A stretch of 64,000 bases of DNA, from the NCBI GenBank assembly GCA_002505405.1, contig DAVD01000046.1:35606-99605 (forward strand). The letters run 5' to 3'. The translations under genes and the position numbers were made by a program. Under the pieces are notes generated by a model that saw nothing but the letters and a program-made list of their open reading frames with translations, did no database searches and was not told the origin of the DNA. Below are positions 1-8,624 of this stretch, one piece after another (the first letter of the stretch is position 1; each line of letters starts with the position of its first letter). The stretch comes from Candidatus Poseidonia alphae (GTDB taxonomy: Archaea > Thermoplasmatota > Poseidoniia > Poseidoniales > Poseidoniaceae).

Positions 1-30
1 AGGAGCAGGAGCAGGAGCAGGAGTGGGCTC
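1..30 (-). repeat. Short tandem repeat encoding Pro-Ala
   Basis: AGGAGC units are repeated about four times on the plus strand. On the minus strand they encode alternating Ala-Pro in the tail of the zinc-ribbon protein. The repeat is cut by the window edge, so its full length cannot be seen. Confidence 0.7.
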
Positions 31-384
31 GATTGCTTCTTCTGGTAGGCCGTCCCCGTCGGACTCAAACGGTATACCTTCAGCGAAGCTTCCAATTCCG
101 AACGGTAATCGGGAACTTACGACATTGGATTCCCCTTGAAAACCAAAAGGCAGACTTTCTGTACCAGGGAGCCCTTGTGGAGCGCCGTCCGATTCCGGAG
201 CAGGTGGCTCAATACCTTCGAGTTCATACCACGATTCAGCGGCATCATCAAGTCCGGGAACTTCGGATGGAAGGCCTTCCTCAGCCAGCAATGTTTGTGA
301 TAAATCAATTCGTAATTGACTCCCACATGCAGGACATGCGGACCCTCCTAGCGAGAGCAATCCACAGACTTCACACTCAAACAT
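1..384 (-). CDS. Zinc-ribbon protein with proline-rich tail (C-terminus beyond left edge)
   Basis: An open minus-strand frame starts at an ATG at 384 and is still open at base 1, so the C-terminus lies outside the window. It begins MFECEVCG and has a second cysteine pair, CPAC, about 15 residues later, which together form a short rubredoxin-like or zinc-ribbon knuckle. A low-complexity acidic, glycine- and proline-rich stretch follows, ending at the edge in Thr/Ala-Pro dipeptides encoded by a GGAGCA-type repeat. There is no signal peptide or membrane helix in the visible part, so it is probably cytoplasmic. The function is unknown. Two other proteins in this window (19754-21787 and 29032-29967) carry similar zinc ribbons, but at their C-termini and attached to membrane helices. 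Base composition and the CxxC pattern make the frame convincing despite the missing stop. Confidence 0.72.
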   Translation of the reverse strand, partial: MFECEVCGLLSLGGSACPACGSQLRIDLSQTLLAEEGLPSEVPGLDDAAESWYELEGIEPPAPESDGAPQGLPGTESLPFGFQGESNVVSSRLPFGIGSFAEGIPFESDGDGLPEEAIEPTPAPAPAP

Positions 385-448
385 ACGGCCTGCCTCAAAC
401 CTTGGGACTCGCCGTCTGCCTTGAAAGCAACGCTCTGTTGACCTTGTT

Positions 449-2197
449 TCATTCTTCTTGGCGTAGTCGACCCACAATCTCTCCTGGGATCGATTTAACG
501 TCGTTGACGAGAGTTACAATTGCATCCAAGTCGTCATCAACCAGTGCATCGGCTAGACTCTTTCCCTTCTTGCGGCCACGCATGACCTGGAGAACGATAC
601 TCACCGTTGTTACAAAGATCAAAGCGAGCTTGATCATGGATTCACTGCCATCCCTACCGACCACGTAAACGAGGAGCATGTAGAACGATACGATGAAGGT
701 GCTGATAATCATTACAGGGAATCCTGCCTTGAAAAATTCATTGAACGAGATTGGGTAACCTGCCTCTTCCGCCATCCCTGCCGTGACAACGTTTGCAGAT
801 GCCCCAATGAGGGTTCCATTGCCTCCCAAGCAGGCCCCAAAGGCCAGCGCCCAAATCAGTGGGCTAAGAAGGTAAGAGCCCAAATTTTCGGAAATTTGGA
901 GGACAATTGGAATCATGGTTGCAGTGTAGGGGATGTTGTCAATAAATGCTGATGCAACGGCAGAAACCCACAATACGATGAGAATAGCTGCTGCAAGTCG
1001 TACCGTTTGGCCTTCGGGCGTATCGTCACCAAAGTACGCAATGGCTTTCTCAACGTACTCCCCAATGAAGGCTATGACTTGCAGTTCCTGTAGAGAATGA
1101 ACCAATACGAACAATCCTGCAAAAAAGAGGAGTGTGGCCCATTCGACCTTTTCCAGCGGCTTTTCAAGTTCATGACGATCGGTTGCGAGAAGCATCAATA
1201 CCGCACCAACAAGTGCAATCCATGAAACTGCGATGTGGGTGATCGGGTGAAGGAAGAAATTGATGATCACGAGGATGAGAATGGAACCGCTTACTTTGAG
1301 CATGGCTGGGTCCTTAATTCCGTACTTCGCTTCCAATTCAGCTACATCTCGAACTCGAGTACCGGAAAATTCCTCTCTGTAGAACCATTTGATGAACATA
1401 AATGAGGGAACAACGGTCATAAGGATGCCCGGTGCCATTTCTATGATGAAGTCGTTAAAGGTCACACCTTGAGCGATCATTTCTTCGCTAAAACCTCCAC
1501 CATTAGGAGACTTTGCGTTTCGAATGGCAGACTCGGAAAGTCCGGAGCCGATCATAATGTTGGGTGGGTCACCGATCATTGTGGCTGCGCCACCAATGTT
1601 CGAAAAGAGAACCTCGGAAATCAAAATCGGAATGGGCTTCAAGTCCAGTACCTTAGCAAGTTGAATGGTCACAGGCGTGAGGAGCAACATGGTTGTGACG
1701 TTGTCAAGGAAGGCTGAAAGAACGGCGGTTACCGAACAAAGGATGACAACAAGGGTCCAGATTGACCCTCCACTTTTCTTGTAAGCGAGAACGGCAAAGT
1801 ACTCGAATACTCCCGTATGTGAAAGGATTCCAACCATCACCATCATACCGAGAAGCAGCCCAATGGTTTCCCAATCGATCATGGTCGTGACCTGAGCCAA
1901 CGAAAGAGCAGCCTCCTCAGTGTAGTAGTTGAGAGCAAGCATGGCCACCAAACCACCAACTGCAGCGGCCAAAGTACGATGAATCACTTCGGTGATGATC
2001 AGAGCATAAACTCCAAGGAGAATGGCGAGACCAACCCACACGGCCTGGGTTTCAAGACCTTCTCTGATGTGCAAATTGAGGTCAATACCACCACCGCCTC
2101 CAGCTCGAGATGAACCGACGAAGATCATGGAACCGACAAAAATCAGTAAGCCGAAGGAAATGCTGCGACTTTTATTGGAAAGGAGATTGGAGTTCAC
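449..2197 (-). CDS. ArsB/NhaD/P-protein family ion transporter (SLC13-like permease)
   Basis: A polytopic inner-membrane protein of about 582 residues with roughly 11-13 hydrophobic segments, belonging to the Ion Transporter superfamily. The two inverted halves each carry a signature hairpin: FLDNVTT followed by ATMIGDPPNI in the first half, and AFIDNIPYTATM followed by GNGTLIGASAN in the second. The GDPPNI form is typical of the melanocyte P protein/ArsB/NhaD branch, so sodium/proton antiport or anion export is the likely role; the substrate cannot be read from sequence. I chose the GTG at 2197 because AGGTG lies eight bases upstream. An in-frame ATG at 2224 would put that Shine-Dalgarno inside the gene. 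A potential hairpin lies just upstream (2222-2240). It follows the YhbY gene on the same strand after about 60 bases. Confidence 0.88.
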   Translation of the reverse strand: MNSNLLSNKSRSISFGLLIFVGSMIFVGSSRAGGGGGIDLNLHIREGLETQAVWVGLAILLGVYALIITEVIHRTLAAAVGGLVAMLALNYYTEEAALSLAQVTTMIDWETIGLLLGMMVMVGILSHTGVFEYFAVLAYKKSGGSIWTLVVILCSVTAVLSAFLDNVTTMLLLTPVTIQLAKVLDLKPIPILISEVLFSNIGGAATMIGDPPNIMIGSGLSESAIRNAKSPNGGGFSEEMIAQGVTFNDFIIEMAPGILMTVVPSFMFIKWFYREEFSGTRVRDVAELEAKYGIKDPAMLKVSGSILILVIINFFLHPITHIAVSWIALVGAVLMLLATDRHELEKPLEKVEWATLLFFAGLFVLVHSLQELQVIAFIGEYVEKAIAYFGDDTPEGQTVRLAAAILIVLWVSAVASAFIDNIPYTATMIPIVLQISENLGSYLLSPLIWALAFGACLGGNGTLIGASANVVTAGMAEEAGYPISFNEFFKAGFPVMIISTFIVSFYMLLVYVVGRDGSESMIKLALIFVTTVSIVLQVMRGRKKGKSLADALVDDDLDAIVTLVNDVKSIPGEIVGRLRQEE

Positions 2198-2204
2198 TGG
2201 AATG

Positions 2205-2210
2205 CACCTA
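2205..2210 (-). promoter_or_regulatory. Shine-Dalgarno deciding the transporter start
   Basis: TAGGTG on the minus strand, eight bases before GTG 2197. The same TAGGTGCAT context occurs before the beta-helix protein start at 57366, which supports it as a real ribosome binding site rather than coding sequence. Confidence 0.55.
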
Positions 2211-2221
2211 TTATTCCTAGC

Positions 2222-2240
2222 CAAAGGGGTTCTCCCTTTG
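2222..2240. terminator. Perfect 7-bp inverted repeat between YhbY gene and transporter
   Basis: CAAAGGG, five-base loop, CCCTTTG. It lies after the YhbY stop and before the transporter Shine-Dalgarno. No U-rich tract follows it on the minus strand. It could be a processing or attenuation hairpin, a weak terminator or a palindromic operator. Confidence 0.4.
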
Positions 2241-2260
2241 ACCGTTTGCCTATGGACTGC

Positions 2261-2527
2261 TTAGGAGCGCCACAAAACACCAATATTTCCACGCTGCAAA
2301 ACAAGGGTAGATTTCGTCTCATTTGCAATGTAAGCCCAGACCTCAGAGCGCTGTTCTCTCTCGAACAATCCCTTGTTCATCTTGACCTTTACGAGTTCTC
2401 GGGACTTTAATTGATTGACGACCTCTTCAATCACCGTATCCGTTAATCCGGATTTCCCAATACGAACGCTTGGGTGGAATTCACGTGATTTTGCTTGTTT
2501 GAGTACACGGTCAGGAACAGAAGACAT
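2261..2527 (-). CDS. YhbY/CRM-domain RNA-binding protein
   Basis: Eighty-eight residues, the full length of a stand-alone CRM (YhbY) domain. The family fingerprint is visible as VRIGKSGLTDTVIEEV followed by the GxxG-type loop region and LKSRELVKVKMNK. Single-domain CRM proteins bind pre-ribosomal or structured RNA (E. coli YhbY associates with 50S precursors). The ATG overlaps the stop of the upstream rnp4 gene in a TAATG arrangement, so the two are translationally coupled. Pairing of YhbY and RNase P genes is a known archaeal arrangement and points to a role in stable RNA or ribosome maturation. Composition is basic, as expected for an RNA binder. Confidence 0.9.
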   Translation of the reverse strand: MSSVPDRVLKQAKSREFHPSVRIGKSGLTDTVIEEVVNQLKSRELVKVKMNKGLFEREQRSEVWAYIANETKSTLVLQRGNIGVLWRS

Positions 2528-2874
2528 TACTTTTCACCTCGTTGAAGTCGATGGTGTTTCGGACCGCCACCAAACCTCCGAATCGTCCCACACTTAAGAC
2601 AGGTAGTAGTCCGTTGCCCTAGGCGAATACGGACCCTGAGACGACCGGGTAGCGAATGCGCTGCCCAGCATTTTCTGCAAACAAGGTGTCGGGAATGTTG
2701 AGGCAATGAAAGTCGATGCCGCCGTGATACTTTCATGAGATGGACGGCAGCAGAATCAACGACATCGATGGTGTAATCCTGCGGATTTGATAGAATTTCA
2801 ATCAAATGAGTTTGGGCAACTTCAGCCGCTGCACCACGTTGTTGGCGCTGATTTCGACGACGATTTCGGGCCAT
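2527..2874 (-). CDS. rnp4: Ribonuclease P protein component 4 (Rpp21/Rpr2 family)
   Basis: A basic protein of 115 residues, the usual size for archaeal Rnp4/Rpp21. It opens with an Arg-rich stretch and a helical region. A zinc ribbon follows, with cysteine pairs in LVCRKCW (about residue 65-71) and TTCLKCG (about 91-97), ending RRFGGGPKHH. In the family this subunit pairs with Rnp1 (Rpp29) and helps the RNase P RNA cleave 5' leaders from pre-tRNA. The gene lies 11 bases after adenylate kinase and overlaps the YhbY gene by one base, so adk, rnp4 and yhbY look like one operon. Confidence 0.88.
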   Translation of the reverse strand: MARNRRRNQRQQRGAAAEVAQTHLIEILSNPQDYTIDVVDSAAVHLMKVSRRHRLSLPQHSRHLVCRKCWAAHSLPGRLRVRIRLGQRTTTCLKCGTIRRFGGGPKHHRLQRGEK

Positions 2875-2885
2875 TCTCTAAAGCC

Positions 2886-3512
2886 TCAGTCCAATATTTC
2901 TAGCAAATCTTTGGTGATGTCAGCAATATCTCTATCACCGTCTACTGGGAAAAAAAGACCGAGGTTATCGTACCAATCAGCCAACGGTGAAGTTTGCTCA
3001 TGGTAAGCCCCAAGCCGAGTTTGAACGGTCTCTGCATTGTCATCAGCCCTACGCTTTTCGACATAGGAACCGCATGAACAGCCATCATCGGGTACCGGGT
3101 TGAACGTATCGTGGTAAACGGTCCCGCAGGTTCCGCATGTTGAGCGCCCACAAATTCGTTCAACAATTCGCTCATCAGGGACTTCAATGGCCAAAACGTG
3201 AGTGATCTCTGTTAAATTTTGAAGGGCTTCTGCCTGAGGAATGGTACGTGGAAACCCATCGAACATAACACCGTTAACGGCATCCTTGTGTTTGATTCGT
3301 TCTTCAATTAAACCTAAAATAATGCCATCTGGAACGAGCGCCCCTCGGTCCATGAACGATTTCGCATCTAACCCAATCGGACTGCCTTCCTTCAACGCAG
3401 CCCTTAGCATGTCACCGGTGGAGACTTGAGGGAGCCCCGTATGTTCCATGATTCGCTGCGCTTGAGTGCCTTTTCCAGCACCAGGGGGTCCAAAGAGTAC
3501 AATGCTGCCCAT
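2886..3512 (-). CDS. adk: Adenylate kinase, zinc-lid bacterial type
   Basis: Catalyses ATP + AMP = 2 ADP in the cytoplasm. The protein is 208 residues. The P-loop is GPPGAGKGT (residues 8-16), STGDMLR forms part of the AMP site, and GFPRTIPQAE is the conserved arginine motif. The LID contains cysteines in CGTCGTVYHD and GCSC, so it probably binds a structural zinc. This is the bacterial/eukaryotic-like enzyme rather than the short archaeal AdkA of methanogens, consistent with Thermoplasmata-related lineages. It lies 11 bases upstream of rnp4 and about 40 bases downstream of the giant subtilase gene on the same strand. Confidence 0.95.
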   Translation of the reverse strand: MGSIVLFGPPGAGKGTQAQRIMEHTGLPQVSTGDMLRAALKEGSPIGLDAKSFMDRGALVPDGIILGLIEERIKHKDAVNGVMFDGFPRTIPQAEALQNLTEITHVLAIEVPDERIVERICGRSTCGTCGTVYHDTFNPVPDDGCSCGSYVEKRRADDNAETVQTRLGAYHEQTSPLADWYDNLGLFFPVDGDRDIADITKDLLEILD

Positions 3513-3553
3513 GGCCGGCCTATGCCTTCATCCCTTTCAAGATTGACACGGAA

Positions 3554-6500
3554 TTAACCTTGACGCTGAAGCCACTGATGGCCGTAATGTGTCCATTGTT
3601 CCATCGTCCATCCGGGGGGGAGTCCTGATGGGGGCAAGGGTGGGCCTTGGGCAATTGGAACATCAGGCTGAACCGGGACGATGGGCTGAACCGGTTGGGA
3701 CGGAAGTGGGAGAGGCGGCAAGGCCTTTCCAGCCACAGGTAGACCTGCGAGTGGGACGCCCATTGGAGGCATGCCCGCAGGAGGCATTCCAGCAGGAGGC
3801 AATCCAGCACGAGGCATACCTGGTGGAAGACCAGCGGGGACTGCGGCGGGAGCAGAGGGTAGATCCATCGATTGCATGAGAGCTTTTGCAATCTCATCCT
3901 GACTGACTTCTCCACTTGTTAAATCGTGGACTGCACTACTGATGTCCAAAACTTCATCCCTTCTCGCCCCCATCGTATCTGGGTTTGTATGAGAATCGGG
4001 AGCAACGAGTTCTAAACCATCGTCTTGGAGTTCACCTGACCGTTTTACGCGACGGGCAACAACAGCCAGGGCAAGGATGACAACGCCAAGAATGGACACC
4101 GTCACCCCGGTGGATAGCCCGCTGAGAAGACCTTGATTACCAACTGCTGCCTGTACACTCGCTTCGATAGCATAGGTTGTAAGCTGTTCATCTCCCGAAT
4201 AGACCGTAATGGTTAACGAACCGATGGCCCTTGAGACATTTTCTTTCGGAGATAGTTTCACGGTGACGGTCACGGAATCCCCAACCGCAAGGTCGGTTAT
4301 TGAGTCTGGTGTGACAGCAATGGTCCAGTCGCCCCTTTGCCCACCATTTTTATCCAACATCTCTGCTCCGAGAGAGCCTGTGAGAGGAACGTTACCATCG
4401 TTGAGGAGAACGAATTTTTGGCTTGCGGACCCATCCCTTGAAATCCCTTCAAGAGGCCTAATCGTCTCATCTTCAACCGTAAGATTAGCGTAGGTAGACT
4501 CCAACACACCGACCGTCAGCATTTCGGAAGCCTCAACAATTCGACCTGCATTGGTTCCGGTTACGGACACAAGGATCTCAAAGGAGTTCGCAGAAGCGTT
4601 GGTTTGAACCGGTGGTGTGAGACCAAGGCGAACCACTTTCTCTTCCCTTGGTTCCAGGTAAAGAATTGGATTTGCAAAACCTATTGACCATCCATCTGGT
4701 GTCAAACCGTGTGTCCATTCCAATCCGAGTTCTGTATTTCCTGTGTTTTTGATAGAGAACTCGCAATATGTAAACCGGTCGCTGATAACCACGTCAAACT
4801 GACCGCTTTCGGGGCCTATCAATCTGAGAGCCAATTCATCGCGAACGACCAGCTCGGTTGTATTGAGGCGGAAATTGGAGGACGAACGCTCCGTGCGGAT
4901 GCTGAAGCTGTTTGAGTCACCTTCTGCAGCGGTTATTGGTACCGTGAACACGAGCATAACAACGGTGGATTGACCCGGTAAAATGCTGAAACCAAGTGTT
5001 CGGGTATCATTTTGGCCATCATGGCTGACTCGTATGGCCCATAGCGGGTTGGACGGCTGAACACGGACATCCAAAGCCACAGCCAAGTTACCCGTGTTTT
5101 CAACAGTGAGATTCATGTACAATTTCTGGCCGCTGTCAACTGCATTGTCGCTGGCCAAATGTGAAGGCCCAACCCGCCCATTATCGTTGGAGAGATGAAC
5201 ATCAAAGGACTCTTGAGGCAGCACTTCAATGGATACCGTTTCCGTGAAGTTCATGGTCAAATCAGTAAAAGAGGTGACGTAGCATGTCACCGTATCGGTG
5301 TCACTGGCAGCAGGAATACCACCTGCAACCAAGGGCACGATGATTCGAACTGCCATGGGAAGATATTCCTGAATATTGAGTGGCTCAAAGTCCAGTTGGG
5401 AAGAGTTTGAACCCCCAAGCATGACCTGCCATCGGTGCTCTGAAAAACATTCCACACTGTATTGTGCTGGAGCATTGCCCGTGTTTTTCACGGAGATCGA
5501 GAAGAAGCTGGATGCCCCCGGTTCAGCCTCTAATCCGTTGGTTCCAGCGGCGACAACGCTCACTTGATCCAACTGTTCGACTTCAATGTAAATACGTTGA
5601 CTGTGGGCAACTGTGGGTTGGAATTCATAGCGCGCTGTGATGTCTACAACATAGGTGCCTGCACGGACGTAGCGTGGGCTGTCGGGGTCTGTCATGAGGT
5701 CTGCATCAATGTCCTCAAGGCGTAGATTGATGGTATTATTTGCATCTGGTGAGCCTTGGGCAGTGAGGATGAAATTCGTTGTTTCATCAAATGTACGACT
5801 CCACTGGTCTTGACTCGGCAAGAAGAAGTCCGCTCGGTCTGGGGAGGGAACCTGTACCATTGAAGAAGAGATGACTACGGATTGATTTCCCGTACCTTCA
5901 TGGAGAACGACTAACGGTATGTCAATTCCAGAATCGTTGCGAACGTCGAGAACCATGTTGGCATTTGACTCCCGTTCTTCCGTAGTTTCAGGGAGGGTCC
6001 CGTTGCTGTTTGGAACAACAACCCGTACGCCTAAGGCCATGACTTCCACATCAAGTGTGAACATGTTGTTGTCCGTTCCTGCATTTGCATCGTTCATTTC
6101 AACCACTTGATCGGTCGTGTCAATGGAGATGCGAAGACTGTGAATTCCCGTTGTTGCAAATTGATGGTAGATGGTGATGGCGTCAAGTTGCCCGGCTTGC
6201 AGGCCGTTTCGTGAAGCGGTCGTCAGCGTTTGCTGAGTCGTCAAATCCTCAAAGAGTACATCGAAACCGCCAGACGGGCTCGTGCCTTGATTCATCCATG
6301 CTATACTGATGGCGATCAAATCATTGCGCAGTGGGTTGACCGATGAGGGAACGATACTACCGTCAAAGACAACGAGGTCTGCTTGAGGTGTTGGAGTAGC
6401 AAGGGCTGACAAGACAAGACCAAAATCTTGGGTCGTCCCACCACGGTGCAGAACCTTCACGATCCATTGACCCTGGCCAGCGGACAGGGCACCTGGGGGA

Positions 6501-8554
6501 ATACGGATACGCTCGACGTTGTTGACATCGTCAGCCGTCCCACCGGATGTGGTGACTCCAGCCGAGAAGTGATTCCCAATCCACTCAGCACCGTTAGGAT
6601 CGACCAGAACCAAGTCCATGTTGTTAACCAACCGAGGTTGATTTTGTGGTGCATTCGCACTGCCTGCTTCGTCGGTCCATGCCAGAGTTATATCAATACC
6701 GTGAGATGGGTCAAGTGAGAAAGAATAGAGCAGACCAAATCCTGGAGAGAGGGGTTTGTTATCGTCGAAGAATGTGTTCAATGGAGTCGCTCCGTCCATG
6801 GGTAGAACCGTTCTTGAGAGGTCAACTTGACCCCACCCTTCATTCGCATTTGGAATGTCTGGAGTTCCCAAATCTTGGGCTCCGTTAATCATTGCAGCTT
6901 TAACGAGAGAACTTGTTGGAGAACTCACTCCTGCTTGCTCTCGGATGAACTCACGAGTTAATGCCGCAACGCCTGAGGCCACCGCAGTGGCTTGTGAGGT
7001 TCCCGACAGTTGCATGTAATATGAATTCCCGGTAGAATGCGACCCAGTAAGGCATGAAGGACCCGCAGGGAATTTCGCCTCTTCAGCCAAACCCGAACAA
7101 ACACCGACTCCAGGGGCAACAAGGTCAGGCTTGATACGACCGTCGAGTGCTGGGCCATCGGATGAAAAATTAGCGACTGCGCCAGCAGCTACGCTTCCGT
7201 CAACGCCCGTTGTAGAGGCTCCGATTGCAATGGTGTTTTTTGCCGTTGCTGGAGAGGTGATTTGGGAGGCGCCCAGGCCACCTCGGTCGCCGATTGAAAA
7301 GATTGGAGTCAAGTCCGAACGGTCGTTAACATACATATCTACTGAGCGTGCGTCGGCTGTGTATTGCCCGTAATTCCCATTAAGGCCCCAAGCATTTACG
7401 GCGATTCTTGCCGTCATTTGTTCTGCATTGCTGAGAATGTCGTAGATTGAACCGATGCGCCCGAACACTCCGGTTGGGTCGTGTTCAAGAGCGTACATGA
7501 CCATGTTTGCACCAGGAGCAACGCCCCGTGCAGATGAGTCACCCGTGCCGTTTCCGACAACGGTTACAGCGATGTGAGTTCCGTGACCTGAATTGGTATC
7601 GTCAGGAGAGGGGTCAAGTCCGAACTGAGTGTAGGTGGCAGCAACTCTTCCAGTCAAATCAGGATGATTTTTATCCAGTCCTGTGTCGGTTACTGCAATC
7701 ATTTCACCGGAACCATCGAGGGTGAATGTGGCGTTGTTGTTGACGTCTTGAACACCAGCAATGGACCAAGCCAGAGCGTTGTGAACACGCAGTTCTGCAG
7801 AGGGTTCAGTCCAGATGACTCGGCCATCATGAGCGATGTTTCTCAGAAGCGTTAGGCCTTCCCCGTCTGAAACAACGGCTCGACACAACCAGGCATCGCA
7901 CCATGCTTCATCGGCTCCATAGCGCACGAGGTCTGTTGCAAGGGCGGGATATCCCCCGAAGCCTAAGTCAGATGCAGGGATGAAAGTGAGCGAGGGGGAA
8001 GTGATACCGTCTTGAATTAAATCGGGTGCAATCCTCCATTGCGGTTGTTGATGTCCAATCCAACGAATTCGGTCGTCGTTTTCGAGGAGTGTGAAGGTGT
8101 CCATGGGCGGTGAGGGGAGGCGAACCAACCATCCCTCGTCATGGAAAAAATCAAGCACAGTGAGGTCGTATTCCGCGGTCAACGCATCGAAGGCATCGCG
8201 ATTTCCGTCATGAAGTTGGACCATAGCCATTCCAGTAAGTGCTGCATCGTGGTTCCGTGAAAACGATGAAAGAACATCAGGTCCGTTAGAAAGCAACGGA
8301 TCAAAACTGCCCGCAGCCATATGGATGATTCCACTTGCGGGCGTCAATTGAACCGATACAAGCGACGCTTCGGGCATGGAACTCCACATTTCCTTAGCAA
8401 GTTCCAGCCGCTCTCCTTCCGACATTTCACTGGCCGTGAAGGTCGGATTTTGATCAAAGTCAATCTCCTTTTCGTTTGGTTGGTCAACCATGGTAGAAAG
8501 CGGCGTCAATACCATGAGCGCTAAGACAAAACCAAAGCCGATATTGGAGCGCAT
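3554..8554 (-). CDS. Giant membrane-anchored subtilisin-like protease (KP-43-like S8) with Ig-like repeats
   Basis: A 1,666-residue exported protease. An N-terminal hydrophobic segment (residues 5-20) is the signal peptide, followed by a propeptide-like region to about 270. The S8 domain shows Asp290 (IAVTDTGLD), His324 (SGHGTH) and Ser520 (LSGTSQATA). The layout, including TAKNTIAIGAS and the following jelly-roll (ITLAWTDE, about 610-730), matches KP-43-type subtilases. At the oxyanion-hole position, where AAGNxG is expected, the sequence is SIGDRGG, so Asp423 replaces Asn. About 700 residues of CARDB/NEW3-like beta-sandwich repeats follow, then a membrane helix near 1475-1500 and a cytoplasmic tail of Pro-Gly-Met-rich repeats ending in a Trp-rich motif. 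The likely role is degradation of external protein at the cell surface. It is transcribed toward adk. Confidence 0.9.
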   Translation of the reverse strand: MRSNIGFGFVLALMVLTPLSTMVDQPNEKEIDFDQNPTFTASEMSEGERLELAKEMWSSMPEASLVSVQLTPASGIIHMAAGSFDPLLSNGPDVLSSFSRNHDAALTGMAMVQLHDGNRDAFDALTAEYDLTVLDFFHDEGWLVRLPSPPMDTFTLLENDDRIRWIGHQQPQWRIAPDLIQDGITSPSLTFIPASDLGFGGYPALATDLVRYGADEAWCDAWLCRAVVSDGEGLTLLRNIAHDGRVIWTEPSAELRVHNALAWSIAGVQDVNNNATFTLDGSGEMIAVTDTGLDKNHPDLTGRVAATYTQFGLDPSPDDTNSGHGTHIAVTVVGNGTGDSSARGVAPGANMVMYALEHDPTGVFGRIGSIYDILSNAEQMTARIAVNAWGLNGNYGQYTADARSVDMYVNDRSDLTPIFSIGDRGGLGASQITSPATAKNTIAIGASTTGVDGSVAAGAVANFSSDGPALDGRIKPDLVAPGVGVCSGLAEEAKFPAGPSCLTGSHSTGNSYYMQLSGTSQATAVASGVAALTREFIREQAGVSSPTSSLVKAAMINGAQDLGTPDIPNANEGWGQVDLSRTVLPMDGATPLNTFFDDNKPLSPGFGLLYSFSLDPSHGIDITLAWTDEAGSANAPQNQPRLVNNMDLVLVDPNGAEWIGNHFSAGVTTSGGTADDVNNVERIRIPPGALSAGQGQWIVKVLHRGGTTQDFGLVLSALATPTPQADLVVFDGSIVPSSVNPLRNDLIAISIAWMNQGTSPSGGFDVLFEDLTTQQTLTTASRNGLQAGQLDAITIYHQFATTGIHSLRISIDTTDQVVEMNDANAGTDNNMFTLDVEVMALGVRVVVPNSNGTLPETTEERESNANMVLDVRNDSGIDIPLVVLHEGTGNQSVVISSSMVQVPSPDRADFFLPSQDQWSRTFDETTNFILTAQGSPDANNTINLRLEDIDADLMTDPDSPRYVRAGTYVVDITARYEFQPTVAHSQRIYIEVEQLDQVSVVAAGTNGLEAEPGASSFFSISVKNTGNAPAQYSVECFSEHRWQVMLGGSNSSQLDFEPLNIQEYLPMAVRIIVPLVAGGIPAASDTDTVTCYVTSFTDLTMNFTETVSIEVLPQESFDVHLSNDNGRVGPSHLASDNAVDSGQKLYMNLTVENTGNLAVALDVRVQPSNPLWAIRVSHDGQNDTRTLGFSILPGQSTVVMLVFTVPITAAEGDSNSFSIRTERSSSNFRLNTTELVVRDELALRLIGPESGQFDVVISDRFTYCEFSIKNTGNTELGLEWTHGLTPDGWSIGFANPILYLEPREEKVVRLGLTPPVQTNASANSFEILVSVTGTNAGRIVEASEMLTVGVLESTYANLTVEDETIRPLEGISRDGSASQKFVLLNDGNVPLTGSLGAEMLDKNGGQRGDWTIAVTPDSITDLAVGDSVTVTVKLSPKENVSRAIGSLTITVYSGDEQLTTYAIEASVQAAVGNQGLLSGLSTGVTVSILGVVILALAVVARRVKRSGELQDDGLELVAPDSHTNPDTMGARRDEVLDISSAVHDLTSGEVSQDEIAKALMQSMDLPSAPAAVPAGLPPGMPRAGLPPAGMPPAGMPPMGVPLAGLPVAGKALPPLPLPSQPVQPIVPVQPDVPIAQGPPLPPSGLPPGWTMEQWTHYGHQWLQRQG
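3557..3622 (-). other. C-terminal GWTxEQWxxYG tail motif (copy 1)
   Basis: The last 22 residues of the giant subtilase, containing GLPPGWTMEQWTHYGHQWL. Over 19 aligned residues, 12 are identical to the end of the propeller/Ig surface protein (34360-34431). It lies on the cytoplasmic side of the membrane helix after a proline-rich linker. Confidence 0.7.
3756..3832 (-). repeat. Short coding repeats (Pro-Pro-Ala-Gly-Met-type)
   Basis: Imperfect tandem units around GCAGGAGGCAT encode PAGMP-type repeats in the cytoplasmic proline-rich linker of the subtilase. Units are 15-18 bases and are in frame, so this is a protein repeat and not a CRISPR or intergenic array. Confidence 0.7.
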
Positions 8555-8624
8555 GCATTAACCAACAGCACTCCACTTTTGAAGGATGCTCTTCTGTGCG
8601 TGAACAAACACAAATATTTTGAGA

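Noticed and set aside
33..668. Plus-strand open frame of 211 codons at the left edge
   Set aside because: It runs antisense to two better frames: the CxxC zinc-ribbon protein and the end of the transporter. It has no family signature and an odd composition.
3520..3915. Minus-strand frame of 131 codons near the subtilase end
   Set aside because: It is a second reading of the proline-rich repeat of the subtilase tail. It lacks a plausible start context and is overlapped by the main frame.
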